A stretch of DNA of 64,000 nucleotides. Origin: Parapedobacter sp042666505 (GTDB taxonomy: Bacteria; Bacteroidota; Bacteroidia; Sphingobacteriales; Sphingobacteriaceae). Under the pieces are notes generated by a model that saw only the letters and a program-made list of their open reading frames with translations, was not told the origin of the DNA and did no database searches. Positions 25,232-32,386 of the stretch are shown one piece after another. The stretch spans positions 17,678 to 81,677 of the forward strand of contig NZ_JBHTDN010000013.1 in NCBI RefSeq assembly GCF_042666505.1. The letters are read 5' to 3'. A program made the translations under genes and the position numbers. The stretch's first letter is position 1; every line of letters starts with the position of its first letter.

Positions 25232-25677
25232 ATATTGCAATACGAAAAGCCAAAGTTGCCGACTGTCCGCAGATCATGGAATTGGTCAAGGAGCTTGCTA
25301 TTTACGAACGTGCTCCTAACGAAGTCACCGTCAGTATGGCGGAGTTTGTCGAAGCCGGGTTTGGTCCGTTTCCGGTTTGGGAAGCTTTCGTTGCGGAAGT
25401 GGACAACCTCGTTGTAGGCATTTCATTGTTCTATATACGCTATTCCACATGGAAAGGCCGCAGGCTGTATCTGGAAGATATCATCGTTACCGAAAGAATG
25501 CGTGGCAAAGGAATTGGCAAGGCTCTCTTCGATGAAACTTTAAAATTGTGCAAAAACAGGGGATACAGCGGCGTGGTTTGGCAGGTACTGGAATGGAACG
25601 AACCTGCCATCAATTTCTATCGGAAATATGGTGCTGCATTTGATAAGGAGTGGATAAATGTCTCCTTGGATTTTTAA
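25228..25677 (+). CDS. GNAT family N-acetyltransferase
   Basis: The 149-residue protein has the GNAT acetyl-CoA-binding motif in LEDIIVTERMRGKGIGKALF (R-G-x-G-x-G/A at about residues 91-96), plus the later EWNEPAINFYRKYGA motif. Length and the N-terminus (NIAIRKAKVADCPQIMELVK) suit the diamine/spermidine N-acetyltransferase-like subgroup, but the acceptor is not predictable. Its ATG overlaps the yggS stop by 4 nt, and the lipoprotein gene starts 11 nt after its stop. Confidence 0.87.
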   Translation: MNIAIRKAKVADCPQIMELVKELAIYERAPNEVTVSMAEFVEAGFGPFPVWEAFVAEVDNLVVGISLFYIRYSTWKGRRLYLEDIIVTERMRGKGIGKALFDETLKLCKNRGYSGVVWQVLEWNEPAINFYRKYGAAFDKEWINVSLDF

Positions 25678-25688
25678 ATTCTAGATTT

Positions 25689-26501
25689 ATGCTAAAAAAG
25701 ATTGTACAGAAAGCTTGGCTATGCCTCAGCGTTGCTTCCTGCGTATTATCGGGATGCCAGTTTAACCGGGAGACAAATGAAAGGGATGAACAGGCTGTTT
25801 CCACTGACACGCTTGCCTATGAATACGAACATTATACACTCTATAGCGACCACGTTGTAAAAACCAACGAAACCACCGATACTACATTTTATGCGGTTTC
25901 CTATCCGTCGTTTAAAGATTCCATGGTCAATCGGTTTGTTTTAAAGACGCTGCTGGGTAGTGATACGGCGACGGTGAAAGGAGCGGCCCAAACATTCGTC
26001 AGCGAATTTGACCGGTTTTTTTTGTCTGACGCATTTCCTCGAATCTGGACTTCCGAATCCAATGCAAAGGTACATCACATCACCCCCACTTACCTTGGGT
26101 TGGTTATCGATGTTTACGCGTATACAGGAGGCGCTCATGGAAACTATGCTACGGTATTCGCGCATTACGACCTGGCAAATCAGGTTCCGCTGACGCTTGA
26201 CGATATCGTTACCAAACCTTTTCGGAACGAGCTGACCGCCGTTGCTGAACGTTATTTCAGGAAGCAAGAAAACCTCTCCGTTGATCAACCGCTGGATGAT
26301 CGTTATTTTTTTGATGAGGGACACTTTCATATTCCCGACAATTTTGCGCTAGAATCGGATAGCCTGCTTTTCCTGTATAATATTTACGAAATCAAGCCTT
26401 ATGTAGACGGCCAAACCGAGCTGCGTGTACCCTATTCCGAAATTGATCGGCTACTCACAGATCGGGCAAAACGTATCATCGGTGAAATAACCAATAAATA
26501 A
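25689..26501 (+). CDS. RsiV-like (DUF4163/DUF3298) lipoprotein
   Basis: The protein has 270 residues from ATG 25689, with a signal sequence and lipobox VLSGC, so it is exported and lipid-anchored. The middle (YEHYTLYSDHV to TDTTFYAVSYP) fits DUF4163. The C-terminal half (LGLVIDVYAYTGGAHGNYA, VPLTLDDIVTKPF) carries the TGGAHG motif of DUF3298, found in RsiV. RsiV is an anti-sigma factor that binds lysozyme; here there is no transmembrane anti-sigma part, so only the periplasmic domain type is shared. The longer frame from 25650 overlaps the upstream gene and is not needed. Confidence 0.85.
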   Translation: MLKKIVQKAWLCLSVASCVLSGCQFNRETNERDEQAVSTDTLAYEYEHYTLYSDHVVKTNETTDTTFYAVSYPSFKDSMVNRFVLKTLLGSDTATVKGAAQTFVSEFDRFFLSDAFPRIWTSESNAKVHHITPTYLGLVIDVYAYTGGAHGNYATVFAHYDLANQVPLTLDDIVTKPFRNELTAVAERYFRKQENLSVDQPLDDRYFFDEGHFHIPDNFALESDSLLFLYNIYEIKPYVDGQTELRVPYSEIDRLLTDRAKRIIGEITNK

Positions 26502-26514
26502 GTATTTTTATTTG

Positions 26515-27783
26515 ATGCAAGTATTCAAATTCGGAGGTGCGTCGGTCAAAGACGCCGAAGGGGTCATAAACCTGAGCCGTATTGTCTCGACTCACCAGCA
26601 AGGCAAATTGCTTATCGTGATTTCTGCCATGGGCAAGACCACGAATCTACTCGAACAGCTTACGTTAAGTTATTTTAAACAGGAGGGCGACGCATTCGAG
26701 CTGTTGGAACAATCCAAACAGTATCATGATACGATCATGCGAAGCTTGTTTCCGGACAACAGCCATCCTGTATACCACGAGGTAGCCAACCGGTTTGTGG
26801 AAATCGAATGGATATTAGAAGAAAATCCTGCAGACCCGTATGACTACCTCTACGATCAAATTGTGGCTGTGGGCGAACTTGTATCTACCACCATCGTGTG
26901 CCACTATTTGAATGACGTCGGACTAAAAAGCAAATGGGTCGATGCCAGGGACTACATCCTCACAGACAATACCCACCGGGAAGGAAAAGTAGATTGGAAA
27001 ACTACCGCTGAACGCATCCAGCTTGGGATCCCTGCCCTACTGGAAAACCAACTGGTCGTTACGCAGGGTTTTATTGGGTCGACTTCCGAGAATTTCACGA
27101 CGACACTGGGCCGGGAAGGCTCGGATTATTCCGCCGCAATCTTTGCGGCCAGCCTCGACGCCGAAAGTGTGACCATCTGGAAAGACGTGCCCGGTGTGTT
27201 GAACGCAGATCCGAAATGGTTCGATCAAACGGAACTGATTCCTGAATTGTCTTATTTGGACGCAATTGAGCTTACCTATTATGGTGCCACAGTCATCCAT
27301 CCCAAGACCATCAAACCGCTGCAAAACAAAAACATTGCTCTATACGTCAAATCATTTGTAGACACCGATGGCAAAGGCACCCAAATATGGAAATCAAACG
27401 AGTCGTTGCCTGTACCTTCATTCATTTTTAAAATCAACCAGATTTTGATTTCGATACTTCCTAAGGACTTTTCATTTATCGTAGAAGATAACCTAAGTGA
27501 TATTTTCAGCAGACTGCATCAGCATCATATTAAAGTCAACATGATGCACAACAGTGCGGTAAACTTTTCAATCAGTATAGATGATACCGGCGAAAATGTT
27601 GCGGCTTTGCTCGATGATCTCGGTGCACGATATGATGTACAATTTCAGAAAGGGCTGGAACTCATCACCATCCGCCATTACAATCAACAGACAATAGACC
27701 GGGTTCTGGTGAAAAAAGCAATCATCCTGGAGTTGAAGGATAGTTATACGTGCCAACTTTTGGTACGTAAACTCTCCGCATAA
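26515..27783 (+). CDS. Aspartate kinase
   Basis: The 422-residue monofunctional kinase phosphorylates aspartate, the first step to lysine, threonine and methionine. The start MQVFKFGGASVKD is the ATP/aspartate motif KFGG(T/A)SV. Later motifs include VVTQGFIGSTSENFTTTLGR, then GSDYSAAIFAASL and WKDVPGVLNADP, followed by two C-terminal ACT-like domains (about 305-422) that would carry feedback control. The Ala in KFGGASV instead of Thr is common in Bacteroidota. ATG 26515 is preferred to TTG 26512. The first base is 13 nt after the previous stop. Confidence 0.93.
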   Translation: MQVFKFGGASVKDAEGVINLSRIVSTHQQGKLLIVISAMGKTTNLLEQLTLSYFKQEGDAFELLEQSKQYHDTIMRSLFPDNSHPVYHEVANRFVEIEWILEENPADPYDYLYDQIVAVGELVSTTIVCHYLNDVGLKSKWVDARDYILTDNTHREGKVDWKTTAERIQLGIPALLENQLVVTQGFIGSTSENFTTTLGREGSDYSAAIFAASLDAESVTIWKDVPGVLNADPKWFDQTELIPELSYLDAIELTYYGATVIHPKTIKPLQNKNIALYVKSFVDTDGKGTQIWKSNESLPVPSFIFKINQILISILPKDFSFIVEDNLSDIFSRLHQHHIKVNMMHNSAVNFSISIDDTGENVAALLDDLGARYDVQFQKGLELITIRHYNQQTIDRVLVKKAIILELKDSYTCQLLVRKLSA

Positions 27784-27788
27784 TCTCC

Positions 27789-27796
27789 TATCTTTG
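27789..27796 (+). promoter_or_regulatory. -7 promoter box of the redoxin lipoprotein
   Basis: TATCTTTG ends 5 nt before ATG 27802. The start point would lie on or next to the start codon, predicting a leaderless mRNA. Confidence 0.5.
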
Positions 27797-27801
27797 CGTC
27801 T

Positions 27802-28401
27802 ATGACAATACGTACAACTTCGTTAGTGGCGTTCGCCAGTTTCTTGCTGACGACCGGGACACTCTCCTGCGATAATAATGCAAAATCAGCCAATTCGTCC
27901 GCAGAAGCTCCGTCGGCAGACGTTATGAAAGAGCAGCCGACAGCAGCCCCTTCAGACACAGCCCCTCCACAACCCACCCCGTCACCGGTCATTCCCGATT
28001 TTACATTCTATATATTACGTAGTGGCATCCAGTTTACCAAAACGGATCTGGCTAAAAAAGGAAACCTCGTTTTTATTCTTTTCGATCCTACCTGTGGCCA
28101 TTGCCAACAGGAAGCCAACCATTTGGGCAAACATTATGATGAGGTAAAAGACGCAAATTTTTACTTTGTGTCCATGAACGATCCGGCACTGATGAGTACC
28201 TTTCTGGAAACCCATGCCAAACCCTTGGTTGGCAAAGCGAATGTCGAACTTTTGTACGACAGAAATGCCGACTTTGTTAATAAATTCCACATACCGTCCC
28301 AATACCCAGCTGTATATATTTACGGTAGCAACGGTCAACTGAAGGAATATTGGGACGGCGAACGGAAGATTTCCGATGTGATAGCGGCTATCCGCCAGTA
28401 G
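27802..28401 (+). CDS. TlpA-like thioredoxin-fold lipoprotein
   Basis: The 199-residue protein has a signal sequence and lipobox TLSC (Cys23), a Ser/Ala/Pro-rich linker (about 24-70), then a thioredoxin-like domain. The redox motif is CGHC (in FDPTCGHCQQEA), and the cis-proline is in SQYPAVYIYG. The lipid anchor puts it in the periplasm or on a membrane facing it, where it would reduce or exchange disulfides (TlpA/ResA-like). The partner is unknown. It is convergent with the universal stress protein, 9 nt apart at the stops. Confidence 0.87.
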   Translation: MTIRTTSLVAFASFLLTTGTLSCDNNAKSANSSAEAPSADVMKEQPTAAPSDTAPPQPTPSPVIPDFTFYILRSGIQFTKTDLAKKGNLVFILFDPTCGHCQQEANHLGKHYDEVKDANFYFVSMNDPALMSTFLETHAKPLVGKANVELLYDRNADFVNKFHIPSQYPAVYIYGSNGQLKEYWDGERKISDVIAAIRQ

Positions 28402-28410
28402 TTTCCGATC

Positions 28411-29259
28411 CTAGTTTTTCTGCTGCCGGGCAAAGGACAGCGGAATGGAAAGCAAGGGTACGGACAACCCCGATGCCATAATCCGTGTTTTGCTTCGGTG
28501 AATAAGCGAAGCCCAAAATCCATATTGGGCAGGTAGCATAATCAGCAAGCCTGCATTTATATGGGTTAACTCGTCGGCTATGGCTTTGATAACGGCATTG
28601 GATTCGACATTTTTATAATAGTAGGTTACGCCGTCCAATCCTTCTCCGAATTTGGCTATAATCTCGTCGTCGATCCTGACCTGCTGGATTTTTCGGATGC
28701 GGTTGTCCACATGAAAGATTTCAATGGAAGCCCCAACGCCCAGTGCCAATGTTTTGATCTCTTCCAGAATTACCCGCTGGACCCCCTGTAGGTTATCACA
28801 TGCAAACAAAGCCCGGTCTATTTTCCCGAACCTCGCACCAAGAGGAACGGCCAGTACTGGAAACTTAAACTGATGAATCAACGCCGTAGTCGTATTGCCC
28901 AGTAAATCCTGTTCCAAAGATCTGGCGGCCATCCCCATGACCAATAAATCTGCTTCATATTCTGAAAACAGGTAATCAATTTCGTCTTCAATGTCCCCCA
29001 TGACACTGGTGTAACTGGAGACCGGAATGGAGTAGATATCGCTGATCTGTTGGGCCTGCAGGGCCAATTTTTCCCGGCTACGGTTAGCAGACTCGTCAAG
29101 CGCTTTGGGCGACAAGCGAGCATTTGAAACGTGAATAGAGGGTCTATACGCATTAAATAGTATGATTTTTCCGCCGATTTGCTGGATAAGCGAGGCTGCA
29201 TAAGCAACTGCATTTTCCGCTTCTTTGGAAAAATCAGTAGCGGCAATAATCGTTTTCAT
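28411..29259 (-). CDS. Universal stress protein, tandem UspA domains
   Basis: The 282-residue protein has two UspA-like domains, residues 1-145 and about 150-280. The first begins MKTIIAATDFSKEAENAVAYAA, and it ends in DLLVMGMAARSLEQDLLGNT, matching the ATP-binding GxxG-x9-GS(T/S) element in degenerate form. The second domain has lost the ATP signature (LLIMLPAQYGFWASLIHRSK). Its role in stress survival is known only in general for the family. It is a single gene. Confidence 0.9.
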   Translation of the reverse strand: MKTIIAATDFSKEAENAVAYAASLIQQIGGKIILFNAYRPSIHVSNARLSPKALDESANRSREKLALQAQQISDIYSIPVSSYTSVMGDIEDEIDYLFSEYEADLLVMGMAARSLEQDLLGNTTTALIHQFKFPVLAVPLGARFGKIDRALFACDNLQGVQRVILEEIKTLALGVGASIEIFHVDNRIRKIQQVRIDDEIIAKFGEGLDGVTYYYKNVESNAVIKAIADELTHINAGLLIMLPAQYGFWASLIHRSKTRIMASGLSVPLLSIPLSFARQQKN

Positions 29260-29342
29260 GATCTAATGGAATTTTTTCGTAAAGTTAACTCCATTATGGA
29301 TGAAAGCGAATGAAGTATGTCATCCCACTGTTATATTGCCTT

Positions 29343-29525
29343 TCAGGTTTTAGAATTGTGCTTGGTTGGGGGTTGTTCACTGAATTTCCGTTTCAATGCC
29401 GGAGCCGTTATTGACGGCTCTTCGTGTTGATAGTCCCGGTCCTCAGCATCCTTGACCACCCGGTTACTTCTCGGCGGCCGTTGATCGGAATCTTTGGGTT
29501 CAAATTTTTCGTTCTTCTTATTCAT
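29343..29525 (-). CDS. Small basic hypothetical protein
   Basis: The 60-residue highly charged and presumably disordered protein (MNKKNEKFEPKDSDQRPPRS, EEPSITAPALKRKFSEQPP) has no recognisable domain. I keep it because it is well spaced between two real genes and has a plausible start. Its start-codon region is present as two perfect 16-bp copies (29511-29526 and 29527-29542); the upstream ATG is out of frame and stops after seven codons. It may be a genuine small gene or a chance frame. Confidence 0.45.
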   Translation of the reverse strand: MNKKNEKFEPKDSDQRPPRSNRVVKDAEDRDYQHEEPSITAPALKRKFSEQPPTKHNSKT

Positions 29526-29542
29526 AGTTCTTCTTATTCATA
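29511..29542. repeat. Tandem 16-bp repeat across the start of the small gene
   Basis: GTTCTTCTTATTCATA is repeated exactly twice. On the minus strand each copy reads TATGAATAAGAAGAAC, so the start codon and first four codons are duplicated. Confidence 0.85.
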
Positions 29543-29596
29543 CCTGTATAACCCAATACTCCAACTTTTTGTTTCGCCGGATACTAATCAAATGCG

Positions 29597-29604
29597 TAAC
29601 TTTG
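29597..29604 (+). promoter_or_regulatory. -7 promoter box of gapA
   Basis: TAACTTTG lies 31 nt before the GAPDH ATG at 29636. It fits TAnnTTTG and gives a leader of about 25 nt. Confidence 0.5.
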
Positions 29605-29635
29605 ACCATGGTAAACCCACGATACCCCGACTGAA

Positions 29636-30640
29636 ATGCTCAATATCGCCATTAATGGATTTGGCCGTATCGGCCGCAACACGCTCCGCAACTTATTATT
29701 AAGAAGGTATGCTGACATCAATATCATCGCAATCAATGATTTAGCAGATTCGCAGACGCTGGCCCACCTATTTAAATACGATTCCGTACATGGCCCTTAT
29801 CTAGGCACAGTTGACGTAACTGAAAACAAATTGATTATCGACGGCCAAGCCATCACCGTGCTCAACGAACGAATACCGGATCACCTCCCCTGGAAATCGC
29901 TGGGTATCGATCTGGTGGTTGAGTCGACTGGAAAGCATCTCACACAGGAAACAGCATCCGGCCACTTGGCGGCAGGTGCCCGCCAGGTGGTTATATCGGC
30001 CCCTTCGCCGGATAAAGAAATCCCAACGGTGGTCCTGGGCGTGAATGATACGTTGATTGATCTGCACGCTCCCTTATTGTCGAATGCATCGTGTACAACC
30101 AATAACGTCGCACCATTGATAAAAGTGCTGGACGACAATTGGGGCATCATTGATGGCTACATCACCACTGTGCATAGCATGACCGGCGACCAAAACCTGC
30201 ACGATGCGCCGCACAGGGACCTTCGCAGGGCGCGAGCCGCTTCGGCATCGATCATTCCCACTACTACAGGTGCAGCGAAAGCGGTAACGAATGTATTTCC
30301 CCATCTTGAAGGTAAGTTAGGAGGCGCGGGCATACGGGTACCCGTATTGAACGGATCACTTACCGACTTCACCTGCATATTGCGCACTCAGCCCACGGTT
30401 GACGAAATCAACCATACTTTTAAAACGGCCGCAGAGGAAACGTTAAAAAACGTTCTGCAATATACAGAGGACCCGATTGTATCGGTCGATATCATTAACA
30501 GCCCCTACTCCTGCGTTTTCGACGCGCAGTTGACGTCAGTTGTCGGCGGATTGGTGAAGGTCGTCGGATGGTACGACAACGAATACGGCTATTCGAATCG
30601 TCTGGTGGATGTATTAGCTAAAATCGGTGGACATGGTTAA
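29636..30640 (+). CDS. gap: Glyceraldehyde-3-phosphate dehydrogenase, type I
   Basis: The 334-residue enzyme of glycolysis oxidises glyceraldehyde 3-phosphate with NAD+. The Rossmann start INGFGRIGRNTLRN and an Asp at residue 35 (INDL) point to NAD use. The catalytic Cys153 lies in SNASCTTNNVAP and His180 in ITTVHSMTGDQ. Asn157 replaces the second Cys of the usual SCTTNC. WYDNEYGYSNRLVD near the C-terminus is typical. The GNAT gene starts inside its last codons (8-nt overlap), so the two are co-transcribed. A second GAPDH may exist elsewhere in the genome. Confidence 0.93.
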   Translation: MLNIAINGFGRIGRNTLRNLLLRRYADINIIAINDLADSQTLAHLFKYDSVHGPYLGTVDVTENKLIIDGQAITVLNERIPDHLPWKSLGIDLVVESTGKHLTQETASGHLAAGARQVVISAPSPDKEIPTVVLGVNDTLIDLHAPLLSNASCTTNNVAPLIKVLDDNWGIIDGYITTVHSMTGDQNLHDAPHRDLRRARAASASIIPTTTGAAKAVTNVFPHLEGKLGGAGIRVPVLNGSLTDFTCILRTQPTVDEINHTFKTAAEETLKNVLQYTEDPIVSVDIINSPYSCVFDAQLTSVVGGLVKVVGWYDNEYGYSNRLVDVLAKIGGHG

Positions 30641-31073
30641 ATTCATTACGGCTGATGAAACGCTCGCTTTGCGCAGTCGCGTACTTCGAAACGGCGCGCC
30701 GATGGCAGCTTGTCACTTTCAAGGCGATAATGATGAGGCAACATTTCATATGGGCTATGCAACTCCGGACGATGCTATCGTAAGCATCTTATCCTGCCAG
30801 TACGAACCGATGGAAGACCATGAAGGAGTAGGATATCGGCTGCGTGGAATGGCAACGCACCCAGACTGGAGCGGCAAGGGTATCGGTTCGACCTTACTAA
30901 CCGCGGCAATCGAGCATTTAACCCACGTATTGAAAGCGGATTATCTGTGGTGTAATGCCCGAAGGGTTGCATATGATTTTTATTCACACCTTGGCTTCGA
31001 CTTCGTTTCCGATGAATTTGAAATCCCCCAAATCGGACCACATCGGGTGATGTATCTCGCGTTGGGCAACTAA
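30633..31073 (+). CDS. GNAT family N-acetyltransferase
   Basis: The protein has 146 residues from ATG 30633, overlapping the gap stop by 8 nt. The acetyl-CoA motif is in MATHPDWSGKGIGSTLLTAA, with W-SGKGIGS matching R/QxxGxG/A loosely. The YDFYSHLGFDFVSDEFEIP segment near the end fits the C-terminal GNAT strand and helix. The ending EIPQIGPHRVMYLAL resembles the YjgM/ElaA-like subgroup. The substrate is unknown. GTG 30627 is a less likely alternative start. A strong bidirectional terminator follows. Confidence 0.83.
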   Translation: MVKFITADETLALRSRVLRNGAPMAACHFQGDNDEATFHMGYATPDDAIVSILSCQYEPMEDHEGVGYRLRGMATHPDWSGKGIGSTLLTAAIEHLTHVLKADYLWCNARRVAYDFYSHLGFDFVSDEFEIPQIGPHRVMYLALGN

Positions 31074-31099
31074 AAAAGGAAGCCGTTGGCTTCCTTTTT
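31073..31099. terminator. Bidirectional terminator between GNAT and rplT
   Basis: A 12-bp stem (AAAAAGGAAGCC / GGCTTCCTTTTT) with a 3-nt loop lies between two convergent genes. A and T runs on the flanks serve both directions. Confidence 0.85.
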
Positions 31100-31126
31100 C
31101 TAACAAATCGATATCGGGTTTAAACT

Positions 31127-31471
31127 TTATTTCACTGCATCAACTACGGCCTTGAATGCCTCAGGATTGTTCATGGCCAAATCGGCCAATACCTTGCGGT
31201 TCAACCCGATGTTTTTCGCATTCAACTTACCGATTAACTGCGAATACGAAATTCCGTGTTCGCGGGCACCGGCGTTGATACGTTGTATCCATAAAGCTCT
31301 GAATTCCCTTTTTTTGGTTTTGCGGTCGCGGTAAGCATACTGCAATCCTTTTTCTACTGTATTTTTCGCAACGGTGTATACTTTGCTGCGCGCCCCATAG
31401 TAGCCCTTGGCCAATTTGAGGATTTTTTTGCGTCTTCTTCTTGACGCTACTGCGTTAACCGAACGTGGCAT
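31127..31471 (-). CDS. rplT: 50S ribosomal protein L20
   Basis: The 114-residue protein has the expected start (MPRSVNAVASRRRRKKILKL) and the L20 core (KGYYGARSKVYTVAKN, LWIQRINAGAREHGISYSQL). L20 binds 23S rRNA early in assembly. It is the last gene of thrS-infC-rpmI-rplT and is separated from rpmI by 97 nt, enough for a regulatory leader as in other bacteria, though I see no obvious structure. Confidence 0.98.
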   Translation of the reverse strand: MPRSVNAVASRRRRKKILKLAKGYYGARSKVYTVAKNTVEKGLQYAYRDRKTKKREFRALWIQRINAGAREHGISYSQLIGKLNAKNIGLNRKVLADLAMNNPEAFKAVVDAVK

Positions 31472-31568
31472 AATCTTTTGATTTTTGGTAACAGGCGCCG
31501 TGTTTCACAACGGTCTTACAACCCAGTACCCGGTTACTAATTTTGATTTTTACTTCCTTTACTTCCGT

Positions 31569-31769
31569 TTATTTGCCGATCGCAAGCATACGTTTTACGT
31601 TGCCCATATCTGCTTCAGACACTAAACCGGTTTGCGTTAGATTGCGTTTACGTTTTGTGCTTTTCTTAGTCAGGATGTGACTCTTGAACGCATGTTTCCG
31701 CGCAATTTTACCTGTTCCAGTAAGCTTGAAACGCTTTTTTGCACTGGAATTGGTTTTCACTTTTGGCAT
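31569..31769 (-). CDS. rpmI: 50S ribosomal protein L35
   Basis: The 66-residue protein (MPKVKTNSSAKKRFKLTGTG, KSHILTKKSTKRKRNL) has normal L35 length and sequence. It lies 34 nt after infC on the same strand. Confidence 0.98.
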   Translation of the reverse strand: MPKVKTNSSAKKRFKLTGTGKIARKHAFKSHILTKKSTKRKRNLTQTGLVSEADMGNVKRMLAIGK

Positions 31770-31803
31770 GATTTATTGAATTATATATCGATTTGTTATT
31801 TCG

Positions 31804-32373
31804 TTATTTCTTTGCTCCCACTTTGGGTGCTACCGTCAGGAACATCCGTTTTCCTTCCAACTTCGGAAGCAGTTCCACCTTGCCGTATTCCTCCAACGCC
31901 TGAGCAAAACGTAGCAACAGGATTTCTCCCTGTTCCTTATAAACAATTGCACGGCCCTTGAAGTGAACATATGCGCGTACTTTCTCTCCGGCTTCCAAAA
32001 ACTTGATTGCATGCTTAAGTTTGAACTCGAAGTCATGATCGCTGGTGTTCGGACCGAAGCGAATCTCCTTGATAACCGTTTGCTTCGCGTTCGACTTGAT
32101 CTCTTTCTGCTTCTTCTTCTGTTCGTAGATGAACTTGCTATAGTCGATAATCCGGCAAACCGGAGGATTAGCATTTGGCGAAATTTCAACTAAATCCAGC
32201 TCCAATTCGTCGGCCAATTCCAAAGCCCTACGCGTTGGATAAATCCCTTGCTCTATATTTTCGCCCACCAATCGTACTTCCGGTACTCGGATATTCTCGT
32301 TAATGCGGTGTTCCGGCTCCTTTTTCTTAAACGGAGGTCTTGGGCCTCTGAATCCTGGTCTATTTAATGCCAA
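31804..32373 (-). CDS. infC: Translation initiation factor IF-3
   Basis: The 189-residue protein binds the 30S subunit and checks start-codon pairing. Both domains are present: the N-terminal domain with EPEHRINENIRVPEVRLVG, and the C-terminal domain with VIKEIRFGPNTSDHDFEFKL and RAYVHFKGRAIVY. The only start that keeps the full N-terminus is TTG at 32373; there is no in-frame ATG before the preceding thrS stop. Non-AUG starts are usual for infC and permit autoregulation by IF-3. thrS ends 13 nt upstream. Confidence 0.96.
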   Translation of the reverse strand: MALNRPGFRGPRPPFKKKEPEHRINENIRVPEVRLVGENIEQGIYPTRRALELADELELDLVEISPNANPPVCRIIDYSKFIYEQKKKQKEIKSNAKQTVIKEIRFGPNTSDHDFEFKLKHAIKFLEAGEKVRAYVHFKGRAIVYKEQGEILLLRFAQALEEYGKVELLPKLEGKRMFLTVAPKVGAKK

Positions 32374-32386
32374 ATGTCTAAAATAA

